Assembly (NCBI RefSeq): GCF_000760695.4
Contig: NZ_JHEG04000001.1
Location: 5,834,204 to 5,898,203, forward strand
Origin: Tolypothrix bouteillei VB521301
GTDB lineage: Bacteria > Cyanobacteriota > Cyanobacteriia > Cyanobacteriales > Nostocaceae
Direction of reading: 5' to 3'
Length of the DNA: 64,000 bases
In this document: positions 26,077 through 35,469 of the stretch, piece by piece
Numbering within the stretch: the stretch's first letter is position 1
How the letters are laid out: each line of letters starts with the position of its first letter
Notes under the pieces: model-generated
What the model was told of the DNA's origin: nothing
The model's input: only the letters and a program-made list of their open reading frames with translations
Databases searched by the model: none
Program-made: the position numbers and the translations under genes

Positions 26077-26250
26077 ATGCAATGCTTGTTACTCAGGGTA
26101 CAGGCAATCAGCATTAGTCAACATATTAACTATGTGATTGAGATGAATCAAGCTCTATGCAATCGAGCAGCTATTAATTTTGCCGTAGCGTTTGATGATG
26201 CCTTAGGAGCTGGGGAAGACATAGTTTGGTTGACATACTCCGCGCCCTAA
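26077..26250 (+). pseudogene. 5' part of a small gene cut by the TnpB element
   Basis: AAAGGAG lies 9 bases before ATG. The frame reads MQCLLLRVQAISISQHINYV, then IEMNQALCNRAAINFAVAFD and DALGAGEDIVW, and runs into the right end of the insertion element at 26230, where it stops by chance. A good ribosome site and protein-like content suggest a real gene whose rest was lost or displaced. No family recognised. Confidence 0.4.
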
Positions 26251-26269
26251 AAGTGCGCGGATTCTAGGC

Positions 26270-27394
26270 TCAAGCAACAACTGCGGACATAGCCCGTCTG
26301 ACGTCGTCTAACCCAACAGTTGATGCCCCAACTGTACAAATATTTTTAGCGGCGTTTTCATCCCTTCCGTTTATTGACTCGCAGCTCGGGCAACGCCATT
26401 CTCTGACTGACAAATCTAAGTTTTCTAGAACGTGCCCGCAACAAGAACAAGTCTTACTGCTCGGATACCATCGGTCTATAAATATGACAGAATTGCCTTT
26501 CTTTTTGGCAACCCACTCTAGAATTTGTAGAAACTCTCCAAAAGCTAAGTCTGATATTTTGCGTCCCCAAAGACGTTGCATTCCTTTGAGGTTAAGCGTC
26601 TCAAAACACAACACATCAAACCTATTAGTTAGGTCGTGTGCCAACTTCCAGAACCAGTCACGGCGACGATTGGAAACATCCTCATACTTGTGTACTAAAT
26701 TCTTTCTTGCTCGCTCTCGATTGGACGAACCTTTTACCTTTTTGGAGTGCTGCCTACTCGCTTTCTTAATGGCGCTTAAAGACTGTTTCAAAAATTGGGG
26801 AGACTCAATTTTTGTACCGTCCGAGCAACTGAGGAATGTCTTAAGTCCAAAATCAAATCCAGCGATTTTACCCGTCTCGAATTGAATCTGCGGACTAGCT
26901 ACACTGTCAACCACAACGACCATAAACAACTCACCTAATGGCGTCCGTTTGATGGTTAATGTTTTAACCGTTCCCTCGATTTCTCGCTTATTCCAAAATT
27001 GATAAACTCGATTTCCCATCTTGATCCTATTGCCACCAAGAAACTTGTATCCCGCTTGTTTAAGAGTGAATGATTTGTACTTTTTGACCTTTTTAAATCC
27101 TGGTGGACTAACTCCCTTCAAGCTGTGCTTGAAGAATAACTGGTACGCTTTCTCAATGCGCTGACAAATATCTTGTACTGCTTGAGAGCCTACCATCTGC
27201 CAAAATGGGTTGCGTTTCCGCAATTTGGCGATATGAGACTGAAGTTTTGCACAACTCAAGTGCTTGCCCCACATTCGGTAGTAACGACGATGCAAAGCAA
27301 TGCAATGGTTGTAGATTCCCCCTGAAGCGTTAATCATTCGCTTGAGGTATCTATTCCGCTTGTGTTCGTACAATTTAAACTTTAGTGTTTTCAT
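26270..27394 (-). CDS. tnpB: RNA-guided nuclease TnpB (374 aa)
   Basis: The TnpB family is the ancestor of Cas12. N-terminal helical/WED region (MKTLKFKLYEHKRNRYLKRM), then the RuvC parts: Asp in GFDFGLKTF (about 218), Glu in CFETLNLKGM (about 295), Asp in NGRDENAAKNI (about 355). The zinc finger CSCCG...CPSC lies before the last. All catalytic residues are present, so it may be active with a guide RNA from the right end. The ATG at 27394 gives a normal length. A longer upstream frame crosses the operator and is rejected. It is divergent from a small RHH gene. Confidence 0.9.
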   Translation of the reverse strand: MKTLKFKLYEHKRNRYLKRMINASGGIYNHCIALHRRYYRMWGKHLSCAKLQSHIAKLRKRNPFWQMVGSQAVQDICQRIEKAYQLFFKHSLKGVSPPGFKKVKKYKSFTLKQAGYKFLGGNRIKMGNRVYQFWNKREIEGTVKTLTIKRTPLGELFMVVVVDSVASPQIQFETGKIAGFDFGLKTFLSCSDGTKIESPQFLKQSLSAIKKASRQHSKKVKGSSNRERARKNLVHKYEDVSNRRRDWFWKLAHDLTNRFDVLCFETLNLKGMQRLWGRKISDLAFGEFLQILEWVAKKKGNSVIFIDRWYPSSKTCSCCGHVLENLDLSVREWRCPSCESINGRDENAAKNICTVGASTVGLDDVRRAMSAVVA

Positions 27395-27396
27395 GC

Positions 27397-27429
27397 TAAT
27401 ATTGTACACTAATAATCCGTACAATATTA
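27397..27429. promoter_or_regulatory. Operator between tnpB and the RHH gene
   Basis: TAATATTGTAC and GTACAATATTA are perfect 11-bp arms with an 11-base gap. The site fills the space between two divergent start codons. Palindromes in such places bind ribbon-helix-helix dimers, so autoregulation by the neighbouring gene is likely. Confidence 0.7.
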
Positions 27430-27587
27430 TGAAGAAACGTTTAGATTTCAGGTTGGAAGAATATGAACTTCTAATACTCTTCGAGTATTGCGCTTCTGTA
27501 GGGAGAACAAAGTCAGACGTACTCAGAGAACTTATCAGAAGTTTAAAAACCAAGAAAAGCCGTGCTAGAAGCGCAAGTCCTTGGTAA
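27429..27587 (+). CDS. Ribbon-helix-helix (CopG/Arc-like) small regulator (52 aa)
   Basis: The sequence MKKRLDFRLEEYELLILFEY, then CASVGRTKSDVLRELIRSLK, has the beta strand plus two helices of RHH DNA-binding proteins, with the GRTKSDVLRELI helix typical of the fold. The tail is basic. The start overlaps the right arm of the operator palindrome. Its place inside the TnpB element suggests it controls tnpB expression. A longer frame from 27342 runs through the tnpB start and is not used. Confidence 0.7.
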   Translation: MKKRLDFRLEEYELLILFEYCASVGRTKSDVLRELIRSLKTKKSRARSASPW

Positions 27588-27612
27588 TATTTACTTCGAG
27601 CAAGAACAATAT

Positions 27613-27654
27613 GCGATCGCACTTGATTGTTAAGTAGAGAATGAGTGCGATCGC
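27613..27654. repeat. HIP1-containing 11-bp inverted repeat
   Basis: GCGATCGCACT and AGTGCGATCGC are perfect arms around 20 bases, just after the stop codon of the kinase gene on the minus strand. It could act as a transcript end or as the left end of the TnpB element. Confidence 0.45.
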
Positions 27655-27661
27655 GCTCGGT

Positions 27662-28948
27662 TTAAAATTTAGAGTGCGGTAGCTCCTCCCATACTTCCCA
27701 TGCCAAGCCATTGGGCATAGTTGCACCTGTCAGATCTGCACTTGCCAAATTAGCACCCTCAAGCCTAGCTGCAGTTAAATCTGCACCTACTAGATAAGCG
27801 CCCCTCAAATCGGCACCCCTTAAATCCGCACCCCTCAAATCGGCATTTCTAAGTTCAGTACTTCTTAAATCCATTCCTCGCAAATCTGCTCCTCTCAAGT
27901 TGCAGGCTCTACACTCTCGGAAGTTCCGCAATTGTACGATCTCGCTTGGATTCTCAATCGTAGGGATATTCACTATTTCTGGATGAATTGCAACAGGTTC
28001 TACAGTATTTTTATAACTAAAAGAAAGGATTGCGATCGCACTCAATAAACTAAAGCCTTCCAAAGCAACTTTAATTGGATTGAAGCCCGCACGAGTTTGT
28101 ACGGTGTCAATGGAATTTATGGATTTGAGAAGACACAAAGCAGCATTAGCATTGGGGAAGCGATCTTGTGGTGATGGTGCGACCATCTTTTCCAACCAAC
28201 AAACTAACCGTGCATCAACTTGGGGAACAACTGAGTTGAGATTAACGCGAAAAGTATCATCAATTAGGTTCCCAACCTGAGCGGATTTTGTTTGTGTCAG
28301 CAAGCAAATAAGAGTGACTCCAAGGCTGTATAAGTCAGAAGCGAGAGTTAGCGAACGACCAAAAAGCACTTCTGGTGGCATAAATCCTAACGTACCTTTG
28401 ACAGTACTGCTAGCCGCTAAGTCTTCACTGCCAATTCTCGCTAACCCAAAATCTACCAAATAAACATTGAGGCGATCGTCTACTAGAATATTTTCCGGTT
28501 TGATATCGCGATGAATAATGGGAGGGACTTGTTGTTGTAAGTAAACGAGAACTTCTAGAATAGCGATCGCAATAAGTTGAATACTCTCAAGTGTAAAATT
28601 CCTTGGTTCTGCTAAAGAACGAGCATCTTTATATTCTTGTACCAAGCAAAAACCACAATCGGTTTCAAACGTTGCAAGATACTTGGGAATCCGGGGATGC
28701 TTCAATTGCTGCAACAGGGCTATTTCTTGTTGCAAAGCTTCATATCCCGACCAGCTCGAACCCACCTTAGCAAATTGAAATTGTTTGATAACAACTTTTT
28801 GCTGAGTTTGGAGACAGACTGCTTTGTAGGTCACTCGCCCGCCATTCAAATTGAATCCTAACTCTTGTTCTACTAAATAACCTTGTTGGGAAAAATCGGG
28901 AAAGCGATTGGTATGAGAATTTATTGAGTGGTTGGGGATTTCGTTCAT
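27662..28948 (-). CDS. Ser/Thr protein kinase with pentapeptide-repeat tail (428 aa)
   Basis: Eukaryotic-like (Hanks) kinase at about 20-290: VVIKQF with the ATP Lys, catalytic loop [12 protein letters not shown], metal site VDFGLARIG, and the substrate segment [12 protein letters not shown] short hydrophobic span (about 310) probably anchors it in the membrane. The outer or distal part is a pentapeptide repeat run (about 350-415; [20 protein letters not shown]). This fusion is characteristic of cyanobacteria. Its substrates are unknown. It is followed upstream by the VWA lipoprotein gene in the same direction with an 11-base gap, so the two are probably co-transcribed. Confidence 0.93.
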   Translation of the reverse strand: MNEIPNHSINSHTNRFPDFSQQGYLVEQELGFNLNGGRVTYKAVCLQTQQKVVIKQFQFAKVGSSWSGYEALQQEIALLQQLKHPRIPKYLATFETDCGFCLVQEYKDARSLAEPRNFTLESIQLIAIAILEVLVYLQQQVPPIIHRDIKPENILVDDRLNVYLVDFGLARIGSEDLAASSTVKGTLGFMPPEVLFGRSLTLASDLYSLGVTLICLLTQTKSAQVGNLIDDTFRVNLNSVVPQVDARLVCWLEKMVAPSPQDRFPNANAALCLLKSINSIDTVQTRAGFNPIKVALEGFSLLSAIAILSFSYKNTVEPVAIHPEIVNIPTIENPSEIVQLRNFRECRACNLRGADLRGMDLRSTELRNADLRGADLRGADLRGAYLVGADLTAARLEGANLASADLTGATMPNGLAWEVWEELPHSKF

Positions 28949-28959
28949 AGGATTTACAG

Positions 28960-30654
28960 TTATTTCAAAGCCTTACTTTTTTCAACCAAGCGGATAAACT
29001 CAGCACGATAACCATCCAAGTCAGCTCCTTGAGACTGACGCGCTAGTTGCAAAACACCATCAAAAGTAGCAGTTCCTTTATAGCGTGAATTTCTTAAAAC
29101 CATGCCAAATCCAGCAACAGCTGAGGCAAACTTTAAGTTTGTTGTGGCTTCATTCAACTTAACACCTCGGTCAACAACAGGATAAGTCAGGAGTTGAGAA
29201 GCAGACGCTTGGGGTTGTTTGTAGCGTAGCTTCACCTGCATGATTTCATCCTGATTTGATAAACTTTTTTGCTGATATTTTAAAGAATCTACCTTTGGTA
29301 GGGTTACATCACTTTCTACTCCAGTCGGGATAATTTCATAAAGTGCTGTCACAGAATGTCCCGCACCCAACTCACCTGCATCTTTTTTATCGTCATTAAA
29401 GTCTTGGTTTGCCAGCAATCGATTTTCATAGCCAATCAGACGATAGCCTTGGACTTTTGTTGGATTAAACTCGACTTGAATTTTGACATCTTTGGCAATT
29501 GTCAAAAGGGTTGCTCCCATTTCTTTAACAAGAACTTTCTTCGCTTCAAGTAAATTATCGATATAAGCGTAATTACCGTTTCCTTTATCAGCGAGTTGTT
29601 CCATTTTGGCATCTTGTAAGTTACCCGTTCCAAATCCAAGAACCGTTAAGAAAATCCCTTTTTCTCGTTCTTTTTCAATCAGACTGACTAATTCCTCATC
29701 ACTCGTCACACCAACATTAAAATCACCATCTGTTGCTAAAATAACGCGATTGTTACCCGATTTTATAAAATTATCCCTCGCAATTTTATAAGCGAGTTGA
29801 ATTCCTTCCCCACCTGCTGTTGAACCACCTGCAGCTAATTGTTCTATGGCATCGAAGATTTTATCTTTTTGAGAACCCGGTGTGGGTGGTAAAACCAAAC
29901 CCGCATTACCAGCATAGACAACTATTGCGACTTTATCGGAATCTCGTAACTCGTTTACTAACAAACGCAATGCTGACTTCAGCAGTGGTAATTTATTTGG
30001 GTCTTCCATTGAACCAGAAACATCTAACAAAAAGACAAGATTGTTAGCAGGCAAATTTTCTGTAGAAATCTTTTTAGATTGCAAAGCAATTTGGACAAGT
30101 TTGTGTTTGGGATTCCAAGGCGCATAGGAGACTTCTGTTGTAACAGAAAAGGGTTTGTCGTCATCGGGTTGGGGATAATCATAAGAAAAATAGTTAATCA
30201 TTTCTTCAAGGCGGACTGCATCGGATGGCGGCAGCTGACCCTGGTTGATGAAGCGCCGGATATTGCTATATGAGGCAGCGTCTACATCAATGGAGAAAGT
30301 GGAAAGAGGATTGACACTGACACTCTGGAACTGATTGTCTTCATTGTGCTTATATCCCTCGCGACTGAGATTTTCATCGCGATCGCTCGGCTGAATCGTT
30401 GACGTCTGGCTCAACAACGGTGTTCCCGTGTTTGCCACAGGAGATGCTGGTAAGAGACGGGGTGTTGAGTTTTTCGGTTGCGCCGCAGGTTGAAGTGGTT
30501 GCGTTGAAGATTGCTTGTAAGGTTCTTTTGCTAATTGATTTTCTACAGGTGCTGACTTTGACATCATGGTAGTTTGAGGTTGACTGCAAGCAACCAGATT
30601 CCCCAACAAAACAGCAATTCCAAAAACAGCAAGTGGCCGATGCGGGTGATTCAT
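28960..30654 (-). CDS. VWA-domain lipoprotein, YfbK-like (564 aa)
   Basis: The lipoprotein signal ends at LVAC (Cys about 23). A low-complexity linker follows to about 95, then the YfbK-type N-terminal segment ([20 protein letters not shown]). The von Willebrand A domain begins at about 200, with the MIDAS motif DVSGSM, the Thr site in ATDGDFNVG, and a C-terminal DUF3520-like region ([22 protein letters not shown]). Metal-dependent adhesion or complex assembly in the periplasm is expected from the family. Role unknown. It is probably in an operon with the downstream Ser/Thr kinase. Confidence 0.9.
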   Translation of the reverse strand: MNHPHRPLAVFGIAVLLGNLVACSQPQTTMMSKSAPVENQLAKEPYKQSSTQPLQPAAQPKNSTPRLLPASPVANTGTPLLSQTSTIQPSDRDENLSREGYKHNEDNQFQSVSVNPLSTFSIDVDAASYSNIRRFINQGQLPPSDAVRLEEMINYFSYDYPQPDDDKPFSVTTEVSYAPWNPKHKLVQIALQSKKISTENLPANNLVFLLDVSGSMEDPNKLPLLKSALRLLVNELRDSDKVAIVVYAGNAGLVLPPTPGSQKDKIFDAIEQLAAGGSTAGGEGIQLAYKIARDNFIKSGNNRVILATDGDFNVGVTSDEELVSLIEKEREKGIFLTVLGFGTGNLQDAKMEQLADKGNGNYAYIDNLLEAKKVLVKEMGATLLTIAKDVKIQVEFNPTKVQGYRLIGYENRLLANQDFNDDKKDAGELGAGHSVTALYEIIPTGVESDVTLPKVDSLKYQQKSLSNQDEIMQVKLRYKQPQASASQLLTYPVVDRGVKLNEATTNLKFASAVAGFGMVLRNSRYKGTATFDGVLQLARQSQGADLDGYRAEFIRLVEKSKALK

Positions 30655-30882
30655 AAGTTATGTTAGAAGTGAGGATATGTAGAGGTGAGGAAGTAGGGAT
30701 CGAGAAGTTTTCCTAGTTCTACTATTCCTATACGGGTTTTTAGCAGTCGGTTACGGAAAATGTAACGTTCAACAGCATCGGTAAACAGCGATCGATATCA
30801 ATTTAATAGGATTGCTACAGAAAATTCATATTTATAAAGATTGGGTAAGGTTTTTTATCATCCCTGTCCGGTCTTGTTGGTA

Positions 30883-31170
30883 TCATTTTTGAATGATGAG
30901 TACACCTAAAATTTTAGTAATATCAACATTTGTAAATACAAGTAACTTGATATCAGATTTTTTAAAGACCATTAACTCGAACTCAGATTTTGATACCAAA
31001 TGAATAGACAGCGTACTATCTTGCAATATATCCAGTTCTTCCAATAGCTTGTCAAATCCCCTAATCTTCTTAGTTGCTCGTAATGCTGCCGCTCCCGCAC
31101 GAGTCGTATAAACATCGCGTGCTTGCTTTGTAGAAATTGTAATAGATCTAAATATAGGGCTCGATTTCAT
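30883..31170 (-). CDS. Hypothetical protein (95 aa)
   Basis: A short mixed alpha/beta protein. Its first half is basic and helical (TKQARDVYTTRAGAAALRAT), and the second half alternates beta strands and charged turns (FELMVFKKSDIKLLVFTNVD). There is no signal peptide or recognised family. The ATG at 31170 is used; a GTG one codon before is possible. It lies between the VWA gene and the ankyrin gene without evident partner. Confidence 0.5.
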   Translation of the reverse strand: MKSSPIFRSITISTKQARDVYTTRAGAAALRATKKIRGFDKLLEELDILQDSTLSIHLVSKSEFELMVFKKSDIKLLVFTNVDITKILGVLIIQK

Positions 31171-31446
31171 CACTTACGAAGCTTTCAAGTATCTCTGATT
31201 CATCGTTTTTTAAATAAAGAAATACAAGATGTTTGAGTTTGTTCCACATATTCAGCCTTTGCAGTTACTCAACTAGCGCACTACTTATACTTTTGAGCCA
31301 TCCTTGTATCATACATCCCCCTGACCTAACAGTTTTTTGGTGTAGTTTGTTCTATTTGTTTGCAAAATAGAGTTTCCTGGGAATTATAAGCATAGTGACT
31401 GAGAAGAAAGAACACAATTGTGAAAACCCAATCCTTGGAGCACACT

Positions 31447-33657
31447 ATGAACGCAAACGATCCAATTCTACATAGTCTTACATCTGTGATAGAAGCGGCA
31501 AGACTTGCTGGAAATTGCGACTCATATACCGATCTCCCTATTCCCATTTTGTACGCGGGTGCCCAAGGAAATTACTTTTCAACCGATTTAACAGACTTGC
31601 CTGTGGATGAATTAGCGAAAATTCATGAAGTTGATGGCAAAATACGAGGCTTGGAGTTTCGCTTATTGGGAAAGCTCATACTGTCGCACTTGAATGAAGT
31701 CACGACTTACGTTTACGTTTCAGAAGATAGCTGTCTTGTTGCTTCAGTTATGAGAACTAGAACGGAGTTTGCAGGTGTTGATATTGTGACTTACTTTGCT
31801 GATGATGCAATTTTGACAACCACGACGGTGAAATTGCAAGTCACTGACAATGGAGGGCAAAAACTCTTTAGGCGATCGCATCCCGAACTCGATATTGTAG
31901 AACTTGTAGACTATCACCTCGCTCACACCAGAGACTTTGCTTCGTGTCATGGCGATCGGCAGCCAATTTTTACAGATTTATTAGCTGTAGCCGTTCTCAT
32001 TGACGAGTCTTTACAGCGTCAGGAGAACGACCCTATGAACATGATGCTGACACTGGTAAACGCATTGGGAATGATGAACTCATCTGATACTGAGAATATT
32101 TTCAGCGATGAAGATGACAGCCATGAAGATGAACAGTACGACGAAGATGAAGAATTTGAGGAAGAAGCAAAAACGCCTCTCATGGCTGCAGTCATAAGTG
32201 GAGATGTGGAAGCCGTCAAAGCTTTGTTAAGTCAGGGTGCAGCGCCTGACCCTACACTTTGGCACGAGACACCGCCGTTAGTTGTTGCAGCAAGGAAAGG
32301 TTATGTTGAGATCGTGCGTGAGTTAATTGCCGCAGGCACAAACGTCAACCGGGGATTTGAATATCCACCTATTTTTGAAGCGGCTCTTAAGGGACAAACA
32401 GAAGTTTTACGCGTACTGATTGAAGCAGGTGCGAATGTTAATGCCTGTGATGGAGATGGCATTACACCATTGATGGATGCTGCTTACTCCGGTCATCTTG
32501 AAACAGTAAAGTTATTGGTAGCATCTGGTGCTGATGTCAACGCTTGGGGACAGGGAGAGACACCCCTGCTACGTGCGGCGGCTGGTGGACATCGTAATGT
32601 TTATGATTTCTTGTACCCATTAGTAAATGATGATATTAAGAAACGCGCCGATAAAACAGGTGATAAGCAAATTCAAGCAACTCTTAAAAGAAAAGCACGA
32701 AAGAAAAATAAAGCAGTTGAAAAATTTATTACAAACGCAATGTACGGTAACTTAAAAAAAGTACAAAAAGCCATTGCTCAAGGTATAGATGTTAATGCAA
32801 TTGGTTCTAATGGTTGTACGGCACTCATGTATGCAGCTAGTTACGGTCATATTCCAGTTATCGAAGCATTACTTAACGCAGGTGCAGAGCCGAACATTCT
32901 CAGTGATAGTGACGATGGATTGGGTGAAGGGAAAACAGCGTTAATGATGGCAGCAGAGAGCTTTTTTGCTAGTAATCGAGTGGAAGTAATAAAGTTACTG
33001 GTGCAAGCGGGAGCAGATGTTAATCTCAAAGGTGATAACGGTCAAACAGCTTTAATGTGTGCCGCATTCGGTGCTTTTGGTTATATAGAATGTGTTAAAA
33101 CACTCATTGATTTAGGTGCAGATGTTAATGCCAGAGATGATGATGGGAATACGTTATTAATGAAAGTTGAGTTACACGGTCGTGAATTTCGGATAGCACC
33201 AATGTTGAGACAGGCTGGTGCTTCTGAAGAGGGAATGGCAGAAATTGCACTTATAAAAGCCTCTGAAGACGGAGATGTACAAAGAGTTCGAGAATTAATT
33301 AACACTGGTGTCAATGTCAATCATTTTCACGGAGCAGCTTTAGGTAACGCAGCTTATAAAGGTCATCGAGAGATTATCGAGTTGTTGATTCAAGCTGGTG
33401 CAAATGTGAATCTTGGTGTAAAGAGTGGTTTGACTCCCCTAGCACGTGCCGCCCATGAAGGACATTCCGAAATTGTAAGGTTGTTCCTACAAGCAGGTGC
33501 CGATCTGCACGCACGATGTCATGATGGGGAGGGTTATACTGCCCTAGAATACGCTGAAATAGCTTTGCAAGAAGGTCATCAAGGCAAAGGACACGCGGAG
33601 GTAATTGCTTTCTTGAGATCGCTAGTACATGAAGGCAGAAGGCGCAAACGCTTATAA
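31447..33657 (+). CDS. Ankyrin-repeat protein with unknown N-terminal domain (736 aa)
   Basis: Residues 1-205 form an unidentified globular domain. A very acidic linker (SDEDDSHEDEQYDEDEEFEE) follows at about 215-235. From there to the end stand about 12 ankyrin repeats (TPLMAAVISGDVEAVKALLS, TPLMDAAYSGHLETVKLLV, and so on). They are broken once near 400-430 by a basic stretch (KRKARKKNKAVEKF). Ankyrin stacks bind proteins. No signal peptide or membrane span is seen, so it is probably cytosolic. GGAG before the ATG at 31447 favours this start over a GTG nine codons upstream. Confidence 0.88.
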   Translation: MNANDPILHSLTSVIEAARLAGNCDSYTDLPIPILYAGAQGNYFSTDLTDLPVDELAKIHEVDGKIRGLEFRLLGKLILSHLNEVTTYVYVSEDSCLVASVMRTRTEFAGVDIVTYFADDAILTTTTVKLQVTDNGGQKLFRRSHPELDIVELVDYHLAHTRDFASCHGDRQPIFTDLLAVAVLIDESLQRQENDPMNMMLTLVNALGMMNSSDTENIFSDEDDSHEDEQYDEDEEFEEEAKTPLMAAVISGDVEAVKALLSQGAAPDPTLWHETPPLVVAARKGYVEIVRELIAAGTNVNRGFEYPPIFEAALKGQTEVLRVLIEAGANVNACDGDGITPLMDAAYSGHLETVKLLVASGADVNAWGQGETPLLRAAAGGHRNVYDFLYPLVNDDIKKRADKTGDKQIQATLKRKARKKNKAVEKFITNAMYGNLKKVQKAIAQGIDVNAIGSNGCTALMYAASYGHIPVIEALLNAGAEPNILSDSDDGLGEGKTALMMAAESFFASNRVEVIKLLVQAGADVNLKGDNGQTALMCAAFGAFGYIECVKTLIDLGADVNARDDDGNTLLMKVELHGREFRIAPMLRQAGASEEGMAEIALIKASEDGDVQRVRELINTGVNVNHFHGAALGNAAYKGHREIIELLIQAGANVNLGVKSGLTPLARAAHEGHSEIVRLFLQAGADLHARCHDGEGYTALEYAEIALQEGHQGKGHAEVIAFLRSLVHEGRRRKRL

Positions 33658-33708
33658 CTGAAGCTTTTCTCTCAATCCTAATGGTATATTTACTTCCGCC
33701 AAGCTGTA

Positions 33709-33840
33709 CTAGTGGTTCACCACATTGAATTTGAGGGTTGATTGAAAAACCGCAGAGGCGCAGAGGGCGCAGAGGAAGAGAAAAAGAGGATGAGCTTGAA
33801 CATCGTTTTACCCATTAAAACTTATGTGGTGAACTACTAG
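33709..33840. repeat. MITE-like element, 17-bp terminal inverted repeats
   Basis: CTAGTGGTTCACCACAT (33709-33725) and the reverse complement of 33824-33840 differ at one base. The core holds GCAGAGGCGCAGAGGGCGC, a repeat common in cyanobacterial spacers. CTAG stands at both tips. No coding capacity. Confidence 0.7.
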
Positions 33841-33871
33841 TGACAATTAGCTGAGTTTAGCTCCCAATTCA

Positions 33872-34444
33872 TTATTGGGATTGCGCTCGGGTTGGCGCTT
33901 GCAGCAGTTCAATGTCTCTAATCTGAAGAACACCACTACTCTCAAATTGCACGCTGATTTGAACTTTGGCAGAATTTGTTTCTTTCTTAAAATAGGCACG
34001 GACTTCATAAGACTCAAAATCTTCGGTAGGTGAAATCCCTTTAGACAGCAGGCTTGTTGTCGTGCCCCACTGTCCTTGCCTGCGCGTACCCAAACTCACA
34101 TTGATTGGTTTTTCTGTATTGAGTGCTTTCGCATGAAATCGGCAGGCAAGCACGCATTCTTGAACGTTGGGTTCGGCAACTTCAAACAAAATGACATTTC
34201 GTAGAGGTTCTGTAGTGGTTATCAGGCGTCGATCGCTATCTTCGTAGGCTTCTATTTGCCAGTAGTCTCCCAGCATCGCAATACCTCCTTTTGAGATTGT
34301 TGAATCACCAAAGGTAAATTGACGAATAAGCACAAACGATCCTGTAGGCTCGGGGACATCAAAGCGTTTTTCTAACTCACTACCAACTTCTTGAATTTTT
34401 GAACCGATAAATTCTTTCAAATGGTTGAATAGATCGTCGAACAC
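33872..34444 (-). CDS. Hypothetical protein (190 aa)
   Basis: The N-terminus is a short amphipathic helix (DLFNHLKEFIGSKIQEVGSE), followed by a beta-rich domain of about 140 residues (GSFVLIRQFTFGDS, GDYWQIEAYE, NVILFEVAEPNVQECVLACR). The pattern recalls carbohydrate-binding or jelly-roll folds, with a stretch RDIELLQAP at the end as often seen in CBM-like domains. There is no signal peptide. Not assigned to a family. Confidence 0.6.
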   Translation of the reverse strand: MFDDLFNHLKEFIGSKIQEVGSELEKRFDVPEPTGSFVLIRQFTFGDSTISKGGIAMLGDYWQIEAYEDSDRRLITTTEPLRNVILFEVAEPNVQECVLACRFHAKALNTEKPINVSLGTRRQGQWGTTTSLLSKGISPTEDFESYEVRAYFKKETNSAKVQISVQFESSGVLQIRDIELLQAPTRAQSQ

Positions 34445-34656
34445 GAGGGATACCTTGCAGTCACAATACTTACAGTATTCCCATAATAAGGATGAAAGTT
34501 AGCATGAAATGCCAGATTGAGAAGAACTAAAGTGAATTCTGAACAGCAGGGGGTAGCGATCGCCAATTGATAGATTCTTTACCTGAACTCCAAAAACTTA
34601 ACATTACTGAGCCCTAAAGGACTTCAGCCTACATTCACAAGCAAGTTCAAAGTCCC

Positions 34657-35073
34657 TTATCGATTGTCCGATGCGCCTAGTTGTGTTTGCGGGTTATGGG
34701 TGTACCAGTACGCCCAAGCAATCAGAACTGCCTGAAACGGTAGTCTTATTATATAAAGTAATTGACTTTGAGGAATTCCTTCCACCTTAATGTTGTGCAA
34801 AGTCATGTAGATGTTAGCAGGAAATACGCCAATGAACAGAGCAATCAGCCCCCAAGCTGCGGCTACACTGACAGACGGAATCATTAAGCCAATACCACCA
34901 AGAATCTCAAAAAAACCGCTAATGTAGACGGATGCCAAAGGTGGAAATAGTGGCGGTACAATCCGGGCGTATTGGTCTGGCTTAATAAAATGGGTAATCC
35001 CAACGATAATGATAGACACTGCTAAAAAACCACGGAGAATTTCTTTGAGTCGATATGAAGATGCAGAATACAT
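34657..35073 (-). CDS. DoxX-like membrane protein (138 aa)
   Basis: Four hydrophobic spans are visible (FLAVSIIIVGITHF, ISGFFEILGGIGLMIP, AWGLIALFIGVFPANIYM, LPFQAVLIAWAYWY). The DoxX-family hallmarks are G-x-x-H-F after helix 1 and the ...E-x-x-G-G... of helix 2. The family is linked to quinol oxidases or redox stress proteins, but the function is unclear. The ATG at 35073 is preferred over an in-frame codon six residues upstream. No operon partner. Confidence 0.8.
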   Translation of the reverse strand: MYSASSYRLKEILRGFLAVSIIIVGITHFIKPDQYARIVPPLFPPLASVYISGFFEILGGIGLMIPSVSVAAAWGLIALFIGVFPANIYMTLHNIKVEGIPQSQLLYIIRLPFQAVLIAWAYWYTHNPQTQLGASDNR

Positions 35074-35407
35074 AAGAAAAATCACAAACACTGCTCAAAT
35101 AGTAGAAATTGCTCTTGCTGAGTACTTCTATCTGGAGTTAGCTTTTAAAGTCGATTTTCTGAAAACTTTTTTCTTCTATAACTGCCTTAGCATAACTGCT
35201 CTATGCCTTGTCCCAAGGGCTGTTCAAAAAAAAGCCCGATTATGGCAAAAACACCCACATTTAACTAATATCAAAATCTCAGTTTTAACACCAAGAATCG
35301 AACAATAAATCATACACAATCTACCGATTAACTTTGTAGCTTGATGATACCCTTTTATTAGAAATTATAATTTTTAAAAACACAATATTAAGAAAATCTT
35401 ATCATTC

Positions 35408-35454
35408 AGCGATGTGCGGAAATTAGCGTAGATAGAATATGGACGCACATCGCT
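35408..35454. repeat. 11-bp perfect inverted repeat before the propeller gene
   Basis: AGCGATGTGCG and CGCACATCGCT are separated by 25 bases and end 15 bases before the ATG at 35470. An operator or an mRNA stem near the start is possible. The rest of 35074-35407 is AT-rich spacer with nothing recognisable. Confidence 0.5.
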
Positions 35455-35469
35455 CAAGAATTTGGAAAA

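Larger units (their letters stand above)
26230..27590 (-). mobile_element. TnpB-only insertion element (IS1341/IS607-like organisation) with RHH gene
   Basis: The right end (minus strand) shows a stem CCGCGC/GCGCGG (26240-26260) and ends GAGTATGTCAA, the same terminus as the second element at 63703-63715. Inside are tnpB and a divergent ribbon-helix-helix gene, but no tnpA. The left border could not be fixed. Confidence 0.65.
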
